Shown here in pieces: positions 38,594-47,187 of a stretch of DNA of 64,000 nucleotides; the first letter of the stretch is position 1, and the number at the start of each line of letters is the position of its first letter. The DNA is from Asaia bogorensis. Its GTDB lineage: Bacteria; Pseudomonadota; Alphaproteobacteria; Acetobacterales; Acetobacteraceae. Where the stretch lies: contig CAMCDA010000001.1 of the NCBI GenBank assembly GCA_945873195.1, positions 35,646 through 99,645 on the forward strand. Direction: 5' to 3'. A model generated the notes under the pieces. It saw only the letters and a program-made list of their open reading frames with translations. It was not told the origin of the DNA and did no database searches. A program made the translations under genes and the position numbers.

Positions 38594-39589
38594 ATGCACG
38601 CGATGCCCGAGATCAAGCAACCCAGCATTTATGCCGATCAGGCCGACCCGCAGGCGCGTTCCCGCTATACCGGTATCGCCACCTTCTTCCGAACCCCGGT
38701 CGCGGCCGACCTGTCGGAGGTCGATATCGGCCTGATCGGCGTCCCCTTCGACGGCGGGGTCACCCATCGCCCGGGCGCCCGCCATGGCCCGCGCGGGGTG
38801 CGGGAGCAATCGACGCTGCTGCGCCGGTTCAATGGCGCGACCGGCGTGGCCCCCTTCGCGACCCATCGGGTTCGTGATCTCGGCGATTGCTGGATCGAGC
38901 AACCCTATGAACTGGTCGGCGCGTTGGAGGAGGTCGCGGGGTTCTACCGCACCGTCCTCGCCGCCGGGATCACGCCGCTGTCGGTCGGCGGAGACCATTC
39001 GATCAGCCTGCCGATCCTGCGCGCGGTAGCACCGCCAACAGGGCCCATCGGCATGATCCATATCGATGCCCATTGCGACACGGGGGATGATTATCTCGGG
39101 TCCCGCTTCCATCACGGCGCGCCCTTCCGGCGGGCGGTGGACGAAGGGCTGCTCGATCCCACGCGGGTGATCCAGATCGGCATCCGCGGCACGGTGAACG
39201 ACCCGGACCATTGGGGGTTCAGCCAGCGCAGCGGCATGCGCGTGCTGCCAATGGATGAGTTCCACGACAAGGGCTGGCGCTTCGCGGCCGAGGAAGCTCG
39301 CCGGATTGTCGGCGCCGGCCCGGTCTACCTGAGCTTCGACATCGACAGCCTGGACCCCTCGCAGGCGCCGGGCACGGGGACGCCCGAAGCCGGCGGCATC
39401 ACGGCGCTGGAGGCGCTGCGCCTGCTGCGCGCGCTGGATGGGCTTGATTTCATCGGCGGCGACCTGGTGGAGGTTGCGCCGCCCTTCGATGTCGGGACCA
39501 TCACCGCGTTCAACGGCGCGTCGATCCTGTTCGAAATCCTGTGCCTGCTCGCCACCGCGCGGACGCGGCGGGGCGGGTCTCAGCGATAG
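38594..39589 (+). CDS. Agmatinase/arginase family ureohydrolase
   Basis: A 331-residue ureohydrolase. The binuclear manganese ligands are all present: GGDHS (132-136), DAHCDTGD (158-165) and SFDIDSLDPSQAPGTGTPEAGG (from 247). It splits a guanidino compound to urea and an amine; agmatine, guanidinobutyrate and guanidinopropionate are all possible. ATGs at 38594 and 38603 are both plausible; the earlier 38525 overlaps the divergent gene. Its last ten bases overlap the following minus-strand gene. Confidence 0.92.
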   Translation: MHAMPEIKQPSIYADQADPQARSRYTGIATFFRTPVAADLSEVDIGLIGVPFDGGVTHRPGARHGPRGVREQSTLLRRFNGATGVAPFATHRVRDLGDCWIEQPYELVGALEEVAGFYRTVLAAGITPLSVGGDHSISLPILRAVAPPTGPIGMIHIDAHCDTGDDYLGSRFHHGAPFRRAVDEGLLDPTRVIQIGIRGTVNDPDHWGFSQRSGMRVLPMDEFHDKGWRFAAEEARRIVGAGPVYLSFDIDSLDPSQAPGTGTPEAGGITALEALRLLRALDGLDFIGGDLVEVAPPFDVGTITAFNGASILFEILCLLATARTRRGGSQR

Positions 39590-39909
39590 CCGGTCGGGGC
39601 GGTATCAAGCGGGGAGCGGATCTGCTCGGACGGTTGCAGCCCGTGCAGGATATCGGCGCTGTCGTTGCGCAATGACCCGGCGGGCATACCGGCCGGGATG
39701 CCGGCCATGCCGCATGACCCGCCACCCCCCCACGCGTCACCGGGCCTGGTGGCGGGCGGGCCGATGGTGACGGACGCGAGGTCCTGCGGTTCAAGCGGTG
39801 CCGCGACCGTCCGCGAGGGTGGTGGCGGCGCGCCGCAATCGGAGGGCGGCAGGGCGGCCGCGCCAAGCAACAGCCCCATCAACCCGATCAAGGGTGGTTT
39901 CAAACGCAT
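39580..39909 (-). CDS. Small proline-rich secreted protein, unknown
   Basis: A 109-residue protein starting MRLKPPLIGLMGLLLGAAALPPSDCG, which looks like a signal peptide, behind an AGAGG ribosome binding site. The rest is rich in Pro and Gly with no recognisable domain. The codon pattern is consistent with a real but fast-evolving exported protein; a chance ORF cannot be excluded. It lies downstream of hpnN in the opposite-facing segment and overlaps the ureohydrolase 3' end by ten bases. Confidence 0.45.
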   Translation of the reverse strand: MRLKPPLIGLMGLLLGAAALPPSDCGAPPPPSRTVAAPLEPQDLASVTIGPPATRPGDAWGGGGSCGMAGIPAGMPAGSLRNDSADILHGLQPSEQIRSPLDTAPTGYR

Positions 39910-39962
39910 CCGGACCTCTGGGCTGGCGCCCGTTATGCACATTCATGTGCATTCATTTGTAT

Positions 39963-42551
39963 TCACGTGCCGCCAGGACGCCCCATCGCCGCCAGCAGCG
40001 CCGGCAGGAATACAAGACTCGCCACCAAAGTGCACCCCAAACTGATCAGCAGCAGGAATCCCATGCTCGCTGTGCCGGGATGGCCGGACAGGGCCAGGGC
40101 GCCGAAAGCCACCGCCGTGGTCAGGGCCGAGAACATCACGCCGCGCATGGTGGCGGAGCCAAGCGGATGGGTGAGTCCCTGGCGCCAGTTCATGACGAAG
40201 TAGACGTTGTAGGATACGCCGACGCCCAGCAGCAGCGGCAGGGCGATGATATTGGCGAAGTTCAGCTTCATGCCCGTCAGCACGACGACAACCAGTGTCA
40301 GCAGGGCCGAGAGCAGCAGCGGCGCCATCACCAGCGCGACATCCAGGATGCGGCGTTGCGCGACCATCAGGATGATCGCGATCACAACCAGGGCGTAGAT
40401 CGCGGCGGAGCGGAAGGCGCCGACGATGGTCTGGCTGGTGGCCTCGATCGTCACGGCGGGGCCACCGGCATTGGCGGCGACCGAGCGGACCTGTTCGGCG
40501 AAGATGGCGATGGCGCCGGCGGCCAGCGCCTCATCTGTCGCGTTCACCTGCATGCGCAACCGTCCATCGGGGCCGATCCAGTCGCGGGCGATCTCGGCGG
40601 GGATCGTTGGGCGCGTTACCGGTTCGGCGGACAGGGACAGGCGCAACCGGTCGAGCTGGGCCGGCAGGAACCGGGTCAGGGCGACGTTGGCGGCGACAAG
40701 CACGGCGTCGGGCGCGTTGGACAGGGCCTTGAGGTCGCGGGCGATATCGGCCAGCGGATGATCCCGGGCCAGTTTCGGCAGCGCGGGCTCGATCTGCGCG
40801 AGCGCGGTTTCCGCCGCCAACCGGATTTCCTCGGGCGTCACCTTGGTCGCGGATACGCGGGCGTTCAGCGTTGGGGCAAGGATGGTGTTGGCATCGGCGA
40901 TCACGGCCAGCTTGTCGGCCTGGTCGGCGGGCACGAAGCTGAGCAGGCTGATGACGCCGGACACGGTTGGCAGCGCCTTCAACCGTTCGGTCAGCGCCTT
41001 CACCTCGGCTTCGTCGCGCGCCATGATATCGACGGTATAGGGGTTGGTCAGCGGGCTTTCGATCAGTTCCCGCAGGGTGCTGACGGCTTCGGTGTTCGGG
41101 TTCTTGGTGCGCAGCGGATCGGCGTCGAAGGCCAGGCGCGGGATCACCAGGGCGCCGGCGACGATGATGACGCCGGATATGCCGAGGATGGCCCAGCGGG
41201 CACGGACCACCAGCGGATCGAGCGGGACAGCCCAGCGGAAGCCCACTTCCTCCTTTTCGCCGCGCGGGCGGAACAGGGTGATCAGGGCGGGCAGGAAGGT
41301 CACCGAGCAGGCGAAGGCGATGACCATGCCGGCGCCGGCGATCAGGCCGAGTTCGGCGACGCCCGCGAAATCTGTCGGCAGGAAGGCCAGGAAGCCGGCC
41401 GCGGTGGTCAGCGCGGCGAACAGGATCTGCGGGCCGGCGAGGCGTCCGGTCAGGGCCATCGCCGTCGCGGGATCGCCCGAGATCAGCCGGTACTCGCGGA
41501 ACCGGATCGAGAACTGGATGCCGAAATCCACCGCCATGCCCACGAACAGGACCCCGAACCCGACCGAGATCAGGTTCAGCGTGCCCAGCGCGACCGAGGC
41601 GAACAGCAGGGTCAGCATCAGCCCCAGCGCCAGGGTCAGCAGGATCGGGATGATCAGCCGCCAGGTCCAGACCGCGAGGAACAGACAGAAGGTCACCAGG
41701 ACGGTGCTTATGATCATGCCCTCGATCGCGCCTTCGGCGACGGTGGCGAATTCCTCGTCCGACATGGCGATCTGGCCGGTGATCCGGACGCGCGCGGTGC
41801 CGGCCTTCACGAACTCCTGTTCGGCGATCATGCGCCGCAGCGCGGCCTTGGCATCGCCGCCGGCTTCCAACTGGCCATGATCGAGGCGGGGCTGGAGCAG
41901 GACGAAGCGGAACCTGCCGGCCAGGTCGGAGACATCGCCCCCGAGCAGTGCCTGCCACGACAGCGGTTCCGGCTTGCCGGCGAGGATGGCGGTCAGGGCC
42001 AGGTGGAAATTCCGCAGCGGTGTCAGATAGGGGCCGAGATTGGCGTCTTCCTTCGTCACGCCCATGCCGAGCAGAGCGAGGGCGGAAAAGAGGCCGCGGG
42101 CGGAGGGGTCGGCGACGAGTTGGCCCAGGAAGGGCTGGGCGTCGATCGTCTGGTCCATCAACTGCGTCAGCCGCTCCCGGTCGAGCAGCAGCAGCCCGTA
42201 CTTGTCGAAGAAGGCCGAGGTGTCGGGGCGGCGGACGGACCTGAAATGGCGCGGGTCGGCGCGGGCGGCTGCGGCGAGGCCGGCGGCGGTGGCATCGGCT
42301 TCTTCCGGCACGCGGGCATCGATGACGGCGACCAGCAGGTCCTGGAATTGCGGGAAGTCCCGGTTCCGCTCGATCGCCCGCTGGCGCCAGGGGAGTTCGG
42401 CCGAGAACATCAGATCGGTGTCGGTATGGACGCCCATATGGTTGGCGGCGTACCAGCCCGAGAAGCCCGCGAGGCAGAGGCCCGCGATCAGGACGGCGAT
42501 GGCTTGGCGTCGGCAGAAATCGACAACGCCGACGAGCAGGCGGATCAGCAT
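39963..42551 (-). CDS. hpnN: Hopanoid transporter of the MMPL/RND superfamily (HpnN)
   Basis: An 862-residue inner-membrane protein starting MLIRLLVGVVDFCRRQ; the ORF track adds 57 unlikely residues. Two halves each have one N-terminal helix, a large periplasmic domain and a five-helix bundle. The second-helix motifs GVLFVGMAVDFGIQFSIRFREYR and PLLLGVGVSYNVYFVMNWRQ carry the conserved residues of the proton relay region. The arrangement and the VHTDTDLMFSAELPWRQR start match HpnN, which moves hopanoids to the outer membrane. Other hpn genes are not in the window. Confidence 0.85.
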   Translation of the reverse strand: MLIRLLVGVVDFCRRQAIAVLIAGLCLAGFSGWYAANHMGVHTDTDLMFSAELPWRQRAIERNRDFPQFQDLLVAVIDARVPEEADATAAGLAAAARADPRHFRSVRRPDTSAFFDKYGLLLLDRERLTQLMDQTIDAQPFLGQLVADPSARGLFSALALLGMGVTKEDANLGPYLTPLRNFHLALTAILAGKPEPLSWQALLGGDVSDLAGRFRFVLLQPRLDHGQLEAGGDAKAALRRMIAEQEFVKAGTARVRITGQIAMSDEEFATVAEGAIEGMIISTVLVTFCLFLAVWTWRLIIPILLTLALGLMLTLLFASVALGTLNLISVGFGVLFVGMAVDFGIQFSIRFREYRLISGDPATAMALTGRLAGPQILFAALTTAAGFLAFLPTDFAGVAELGLIAGAGMVIAFACSVTFLPALITLFRPRGEKEEVGFRWAVPLDPLVVRARWAILGISGVIIVAGALVIPRLAFDADPLRTKNPNTEAVSTLRELIESPLTNPYTVDIMARDEAEVKALTERLKALPTVSGVISLLSFVPADQADKLAVIADANTILAPTLNARVSATKVTPEEIRLAAETALAQIEPALPKLARDHPLADIARDLKALSNAPDAVLVAANVALTRFLPAQLDRLRLSLSAEPVTRPTIPAEIARDWIGPDGRLRMQVNATDEALAAGAIAIFAEQVRSVAANAGGPAVTIEATSQTIVGAFRSAAIYALVVIAIILMVAQRRILDVALVMAPLLLSALLTLVVVVLTGMKLNFANIIALPLLLGVGVSYNVYFVMNWRQGLTHPLGSATMRGVMFSALTTAVAFGALALSGHPGTASMGFLLLISLGCTLVASLVFLPALLAAMGRPGGT

Positions 42552-42964
42552 CGTGAGGATGGGCCTCGCAGAAGGTCGGTTCTGATAGTCGCTCCGGCCG
42601 GCTGGGTCCATTGTTGGATGGGGGTCGGGTGGGGTGGTTCCGCTTGGCGCACGAGTGGTGGCCCCTCGTTGCGGTGGTTTGGCGCGCGGGCGGTGGCGCG
42701 CCTTCGCGGTGCTTTGGCGCACGGTGGTTGCCCCTCGTCATGGATGGGCTTGACCCATCCATCGCCGGGGAGTCCGGTGGTGGCGCTTGCGTGCGTTAGG
42801 TCAACCGACCGCGTGCCTGGCGATGGTCGGGTCGAGCCCGACCATGACGATATGGCACTGATCTGGTCCTGCCATGTGGCACTGGCCTGGTCCCGCGATC
42901 TGGCCCGACCTGGTCCAACAATGTGGCACCGGTTCGGCCCCCAAAGGGACCCCCCGTCAGGGGC
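42552..42964. other. Gene-free region with short hairpins
   Basis: This 413-bp spacer has no credible gene. It holds two short inverted repeats: ATGGATGGG/CCCATCCAT at 42740-42762 and ATGGTCGGG/CCCGACCAT at 42823-42845. It also has loosely repeated phrases such as TGGCGCACG..GTGGCCCCTCGT near 42645 and 42715, and TGGCACTG..CTGGTCC near 42855-42900. It looks like degenerate intergenic repeat sequence. Confidence 0.6.
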
Positions 42965-43432
42965 CTACAGCGGGATCGCCAGCAGCGTGTCGAAGCGGTG
43001 GCTGTCGCAGACCACCACGCGTTCGGCGAAGCGGGGGCCGTCCACGGTCACGCGGTCCAGATAGAGGCCGGCGGCGAACAGGTCCATCTGGCCGTTCCGC
43101 ATGGTGCGGACCACCACGAACGGGGTTTCCGCTCGGATCAGGCCGTCGGTGGTTTCACCCAGCACGGGCATGCCGATGATGTGTCGGTAGCGTTGGCGTT
43201 CGTAGATGTTGGCGCTCCGCAGCGCGGTGACGCGGTCGGTCAGCATGCCGCGCCCCTCGGCATGGATGACCCCGGCCGGGTAGCCACGGGCGTGGTTGTC
43301 GGCGGTTGTGATGCGATAGAGGCAGTCTTCCGTGAAGAACCCGGGCCAGTCTTCCAGCCGGTCGGCATCGATGGCCGCGCCATAGGCCGCGTTCAGGCCG
43401 GAAATCCGGAACAGGGCGTCCGCGTCGATCAT
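42965..43432 (-). CDS. Aromatic-ring-hydroxylating dioxygenase beta subunit
   Basis: A 155-residue SnoaL/NTF2-fold small subunit. AAIDADRLEDWPGFFTEDCLYRITTADNHARGY and NIYERQRYRHIIGMP fit the beta subunit of Rieske dioxygenases, which stabilises the alpha-3-beta-3 hexamer. It follows the alpha subunit gene after three bases on the same strand. No ferredoxin or reductase gene is adjacent. Confidence 0.88.
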   Translation of the reverse strand: MIDADALFRISGLNAAYGAAIDADRLEDWPGFFTEDCLYRITTADNHARGYPAGVIHAEGRGMLTDRVTALRSANIYERQRYRHIIGMPVLGETTDGLIRAETPFVVVRTMRNGQMDLFAAGLYLDRVTVDGPRFAERVVVCDSHRFDTLLAIPL

Positions 43433-43435
43433 CTC

Positions 43436-44677
43436 CTACAGCCCCATGAAGCGGCGATAGGCCTTCCAGAAGCCGCGGACCGAGGCCTCGGTGGCGCGGG
43501 TTTCCTGGCTGTCGGCCTCCCGCCCGCCCATCTCGACGATCGAGTCCACGTCATCCGCGGCGGCGATGCCGCGCTGGACGAAGCCGCCAACGGCGCCGTC
43601 TTCCAGGGATACATAGCCGGCGGGGCCGACCAGGTTGGCCTGCTTCAGCCGCATGGCGCGCAGGTCGGGGGGATCGTCGGCGAAGCCGATATAGGTCCAG
43701 TGCAGGTCCATCGTATCGACACCGGTCGGCAGCGCCTGGCGGATCGCGAGGCAGTTGTTGATCTGCTGCAGCACGAAGCCCGGGAAGACGGTCAGGATCT
43801 GCAACTGGATGTCGTCGCCGAACTCGTTGCGCGCGTTCATGAAGCTGGGATCGACCAGCTTGAAGGCGTCGTCGGCCGCCCGCATCCCCTCATACGCCGT
43901 ATCATGCTGGGGAGGCGCGCCGCGCGTGGCGGAGGCATGGGCGATGCCGTTGTCGCTGACCAGCACGCCGCCGCCCGATGACAGCCGGGTGATGCGGAAG
44001 GTCGTGAAGAACAGATGCAGCAGGGAGGCGTGATAGGTATCACGCACGTTCTCAATGTACAGCTTCCAATTGTTCGGCATCGGCTGGGTGAAGCGGCCGA
44101 GGATTTCCACCGGCGCGCGCAGGACGCGGCGGACGCGGGCGGTGATCTCGGGGCCGATATACTCCTCGATCGGCGGGGCGTCGTCCGACAGGGTGCCGAA
44201 CACGAGGCCGCACAAAGTGGTGGTGCGGACGGCGCGGGGGCGGTGGTCTTCCATGCGGAAATCGTCGGGCATGCCGCCCTGGCCGTTCACCCCGCGGCGG
44301 AAAGCGATGGAGGTGAGGTTGCCGCGCAGGTCATAGCGCCAGGCGTGGTAGACGCAGTGGAAGTCCTTGACCGTGCCACAATCGTCCAGACAGATCAGGG
44401 CGCCACGATGGACGCAGCGGTTCTCGAAGGCGGCGATGGTGCCGTCCTCGGCGCGGACCACGATGACGGGCATGTTGCCGATGAAATTGGTGCGGAAGTC
44501 GCCCGTGTTGGGGATGTCGGCTTCCAGGCACAAATAGTTCCAGGCCGGGCCTTCAAAGACGTTGGCCTGTTCAGCGCGCGCGACGTCCGGGTCCCGGTAG
44601 ACCCAGTAGGGGATGCGCGTCAGGCCGGGGGGCCAAGTGTGGGCGACCGGGGTTTGGTTGGGGAGGGGGTGGTCCAT
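43436..44677 (-). CDS. Rieske non-heme iron dioxygenase alpha subunit
   Basis: A 413-residue catalytic subunit starting MDHPLPNQTP behind a GGAGGA ribosome binding site. The Rieske 2Fe-2S ligands are Cys88, His90, Cys108 and His111 (CVHRG and CVYHAW). The mononuclear iron site lies in NVRDTYHASLLH, with Asp213 as the bridging residue and His216 and His221 as ligands. The overall pattern resembles anthranilate/salicylate-type oxygenases acting on aromatic acids. With the TctC-like binding protein and an NTF2-like protein upstream, it suggests uptake and oxidation of an aromatic acid. Confidence 0.93.
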   Translation of the reverse strand: MDHPLPNQTPVAHTWPPGLTRIPYWVYRDPDVARAEQANVFEGPAWNYLCLEADIPNTGDFRTNFIGNMPVIVVRAEDGTIAAFENRCVHRGALICLDDCGTVKDFHCVYHAWRYDLRGNLTSIAFRRGVNGQGGMPDDFRMEDHRPRAVRTTTLCGLVFGTLSDDAPPIEEYIGPEITARVRRVLRAPVEILGRFTQPMPNNWKLYIENVRDTYHASLLHLFFTTFRITRLSSGGGVLVSDNGIAHASATRGAPPQHDTAYEGMRAADDAFKLVDPSFMNARNEFGDDIQLQILTVFPGFVLQQINNCLAIRQALPTGVDTMDLHWTYIGFADDPPDLRAMRLKQANLVGPAGYVSLEDGAVGGFVQRGIAAADDVDSIVEMGGREADSQETRATEASVRGFWKAYRRFMGL

Positions 44678-44749
44678 CTTAGGTCCTCCGTGGGGGGGAC
44701 GGGGTGCCGAACGGCCGGAGCATTGGGCGCACTGGGACGGTGCGGGCGA

Positions 44750-44778
44750 TGGTCCCCGGCACAAGGCCGGGGATGACG
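44750..44778. repeat. Single arm of the GTCATCCCCGGCCTTGTGCCGGGGAC repeat
   Basis: GGTCCCCGGCACAAGGCCGGGGATGAC at about 44751-44777 is one arm of the same repeat that forms a complete inverted pair at 61447-61520. Confidence 0.7.
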
Positions 44779-44842
44779 ATTTTGGAGCCCCCAGGGCCAG
44801 GGGGGGCGGGCCGTGGGGCGACCTTTCGGCCGCCCCTTTGGG

Positions 44843-45301
44843 TCAGATCTTGAAGGCCTGGCGGGCCAGGAGCTTCCAGCTGTCCTTTTCCTCGCGCCAG
44901 ACCATCAGGACACCGATCTTGATGTCGCTGGTCTTGCCGTCCCGCTCGGTCTGGCCGATCAGGATGAAGCGGGAAATCGCCTCGTCATCCAGCGCCTTGT
45001 TCGTGACGTCGTTGAAGGCGATCGACTTCCAGGCCGCGTTGGCGCCGGTGGACGCGGCGATGAACTCGGCCTTGGTCTCGATCTTGCCGGCGGAATGGCC
45101 ATAGCTCAGGGCCTCCGAGCACAGCTTCTCGAACGCGTCCTTGTCGCCTTTCAGCATCGCGACGCGGAACGCCTCGACCGCCGCGGCAACCGAGGCATCG
45201 TCTTTCTTCTTCTTCCCATCCGCGAGGGCCATGCCGGGCACGGCCACGGCAACGGCGGAGAACAGCGCGGCGGCGGCCATGGTACGACGATTGGTTTGCA
45301 T
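44843..45301 (-). CDS. Exported NTF2-like/DUF4440-type protein
   Basis: A 152-residue protein with an N-terminal signal (MQTNRRTMAAAALFSAVAVAVPGMALA) that contains an RR pair. The mature part, VEAFRVAMLKGDKDAFEKLCSEALSYGHSAG through SWKLLARQAFKI, matches SnoaL/DUF4440 small alpha-beta cone proteins. Many are non-enzymatic or bind small hydrophobic ligands. It has a strong GGAGGA ribosome binding site and lies between the TctC-like gene and the dioxygenase genes on the same strand. Confidence 0.85.
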   Translation of the reverse strand: MQTNRRTMAAAALFSAVAVAVPGMALADGKKKKDDASVAAAVEAFRVAMLKGDKDAFEKLCSEALSYGHSAGKIETKAEFIAASTGANAAWKSIAFNDVTNKALDDEAISRFILIGQTERDGKTSDIKIGVLMVWREEKDSWKLLARQAFKI

Positions 45302-45432
45302 CGTTTCCTCCTGGTTTCTTTTATGCCGGTCGCAATGGCCGGTTTTTCAGTCCGTTTGCACCGGGGGCGGCGCCGGGGCGCCTGCTCCGGAATGGATGCT
45401 GGCACCCGCGCGCCCCCGGTTCAAGCGTGTCG

Positions 45433-46413
45433 TCAGTCCATGGTGATCTTGGCGCGCTTGATGATGTCGCCGAAATACACCAACTGGCGCTCCTGTCGTG
45501 CCTTGAACTCGGCCAGCGTATCCGTCTTGGCGTAGATATGGATGCCGGCGGCGAACTGCCTGGCCTTGAACTCCTCATCCGTGTGGATCGTGGAAATCGC
45601 GGCGTGCAGTTTCTCGATGATCGGCATCGGGACCCCGGCGGGCGCCCAGGTGCCGAACCAGATCGGCAGGTCGAACTCGGGCAGGCCCTGTTCCTTCATC
45701 GTGCCGACATCAGGAAATTCCGAGTAGCGTTCATCCGACAGGATCGCGAGCAGGGTCAGCTTGCCGGCCTTGACGTGCGGGAACACCAGCGAGTCGAAAA
45801 TCCCATGCACCTGGCCGGCGAGCAGGTCGGGCACGGCCTCTCCGTTGCCGCGATAGGGCACGTGCAGCAGGTCGATGCCGGCCATCAGCTTCAGGGTTTC
45901 GCCGCGCAGATGGTTGACCGAGCCGACGCCGGCCGAAACGAAGGTGATCTGGCCGGGCTTCTGCTTCGCCAGGGCGATGAACTCCGCCATGTTCTTGACG
46001 CCGAGGCCCGGATGGACGGCGAAGCCGGCGATGACCTCTCCCATGCGCGCCACGCCGATGAAATCCTTCAGCGGGTCGTAGCCGACCTTGCGCAGGTTCG
46101 GCAGCACGACGATCGGCGCCTGCGGCGACATCAGGAACGTGTAGCCATCGGGGGTGGAGCGGGCGACGGCCTCGGCGCCGAGCGTGCCGGAGGCGCCGCT
46201 GCGATGCTCGACCACGAATTGCTGGCCCAACTGGCGCGACAGGCGTTCGGCCAGGCCGCGGATGATGAAGTCGGTGCCGGAGCCGGGCGCATAGGGGATG
46301 ACGACGCGCACCGGGCGGGTCGGCCACTCGGTCTGCGCCGAGGCAAGGCCGAGAACGCCGCTCAGCATCAGGCCGATGGCCGAATACGCGAAAAGCCGCC
46401 AGAGTCGGGTCAT
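45433..46413 (-). CDS. TctC/Bug family periplasmic binding protein
   Basis: A 326-residue solute receptor with a signal peptide ending near LASAQTEWP. WPTRPVRVVIPYAPGSGTDFIIRGLAERLSRQLGQQFVVEHRSGASGTLGAEAVARS is the typical Bug N-terminal lobe, with the ligand loop around PYAPGSGTD. Such proteins capture carboxylates or aromatic acids; the TctA/TctB membrane partners are not here, as is common for orphan Bug receptors. Upstream of the dioxygenase operon, it may capture that pathway's substrate. Confidence 0.92.
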   Translation of the reverse strand: MTRLWRLFAYSAIGLMLSGVLGLASAQTEWPTRPVRVVIPYAPGSGTDFIIRGLAERLSRQLGQQFVVEHRSGASGTLGAEAVARSTPDGYTFLMSPQAPIVVLPNLRKVGYDPLKDFIGVARMGEVIAGFAVHPGLGVKNMAEFIALAKQKPGQITFVSAGVGSVNHLRGETLKLMAGIDLLHVPYRGNGEAVPDLLAGQVHGIFDSLVFPHVKAGKLTLLAILSDERYSEFPDVGTMKEQGLPEFDLPIWFGTWAPAGVPMPIIEKLHAAISTIHTDEEFKARQFAAGIHIYAKTDTLAEFKARQERQLVYFGDIIKRAKITMD

Positions 46414-46584
46414 TTTTTATTCCTCCCTGTAGTCGTACGTTTGCCGGCCGTCATTCTTAGGGCCAACCTGGACGGACGCAACCGGGGCCGGCGTGTTTTC
46501 ATCGTGCGGCGCCGGCGGTACGGGCTTGAGTTCCGGGGAGGGCGGCGCCTAGGGTAGGTGCCAAGCCAGCGAAAGGAACAGGCC

Positions 46585-47013
46585 ATGGCACAGGGCCCGA
46601 AACTCCCCGATTTCAGCGAATTTTCCCGCATGTTCGCGGATATGAAGTTCCCCGCCATGCCTGACATGGACGCCTTCCTGACCGCGACGCGGCGCAACAT
46701 GGATGTCTTCACCGCCGCGAACCGGATCGCGCTGGAAGGCGCGCAGGCCGTCGCCCGCCGCCATACCGAGATCATGCAACAGAGCATGGCCGATATGGCG
46801 CAGGCCGTGCAGGCCCTGGCGACCAACGAACCACCGCAGGCCAAGGCCATGCGGCAGGCGGAAATGCTCAAGCACGCCTACGAAATCGCGGTGGCCAACA
46901 TGAAGGAACTGCACGATCTGATGCAGAAATCGCATGAGGAAGCGATGGGCCTGCTGAACCGCCGCTTCACCGAGGCGATGGATGAAGTGAAGACCCTCGC
47001 CGGCAAGGGCTGA
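46585..47013 (+). CDS. Phasin family protein
   Basis: A 142-residue, largely helical protein starting MAQGPKLPDFSEFSRMFADMKFPAMPDMDAFL. The remainder, with FTAANRIALEGAQAVARRHTEIMQQSMADMA and MKELHDLMQKSHEEAMGLLNRRF, matches phasin-type amphipathic helices that coat polyhydroxyalkanoate granules. No PHA synthase is adjacent. The ATG at 46585 is preferred to the track start nine residues upstream because of the AAGGAA sequence before it. Confidence 0.85.
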   Translation: MAQGPKLPDFSEFSRMFADMKFPAMPDMDAFLTATRRNMDVFTAANRIALEGAQAVARRHTEIMQQSMADMAQAVQALATNEPPQAKAMRQAEMLKHAYEIAVANMKELHDLMQKSHEEAMGLLNRRFTEAMDEVKTLAGKG

Positions 47014-47101
47014 GCGGGCGGCTGCCAGGGCAACCCGCGCCTGAGAACGGCACCCCGGGGGGCGCAACCAAAACGCGCGCCCCGGAGACGGACGACCCAT
47101 A

Positions 47102-47148
47102 CTCAATCGGCCAAAACGCCCGATTGAGCCGTTCCATCATCGCATGAT
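47102..47148. promoter_or_regulatory. Inverted repeats upstream of the TRAP operon
   Basis: CTCAATCGG/CCGATTGAG (47102-47110 and 47120-47128) and ATCAT/ATGAT around CGC (47136-47148) lie 40-85 bases before the TRAP binding-protein start. They could be operators or a leader hairpin. Confidence 0.4.
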
Positions 47149-47187
47149 AGATCGGTGACAGAACGTAAAACCCAGGGAGACTAAACA

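Noticed and set aside
39798-43064. 1088-residue plus-strand ORF
   Set aside because: It lies antisense to hpnN. Its composition, dominated by Gln, Gly, Asp and His, is typical of the antisense frame of a high-GC membrane protein gene.
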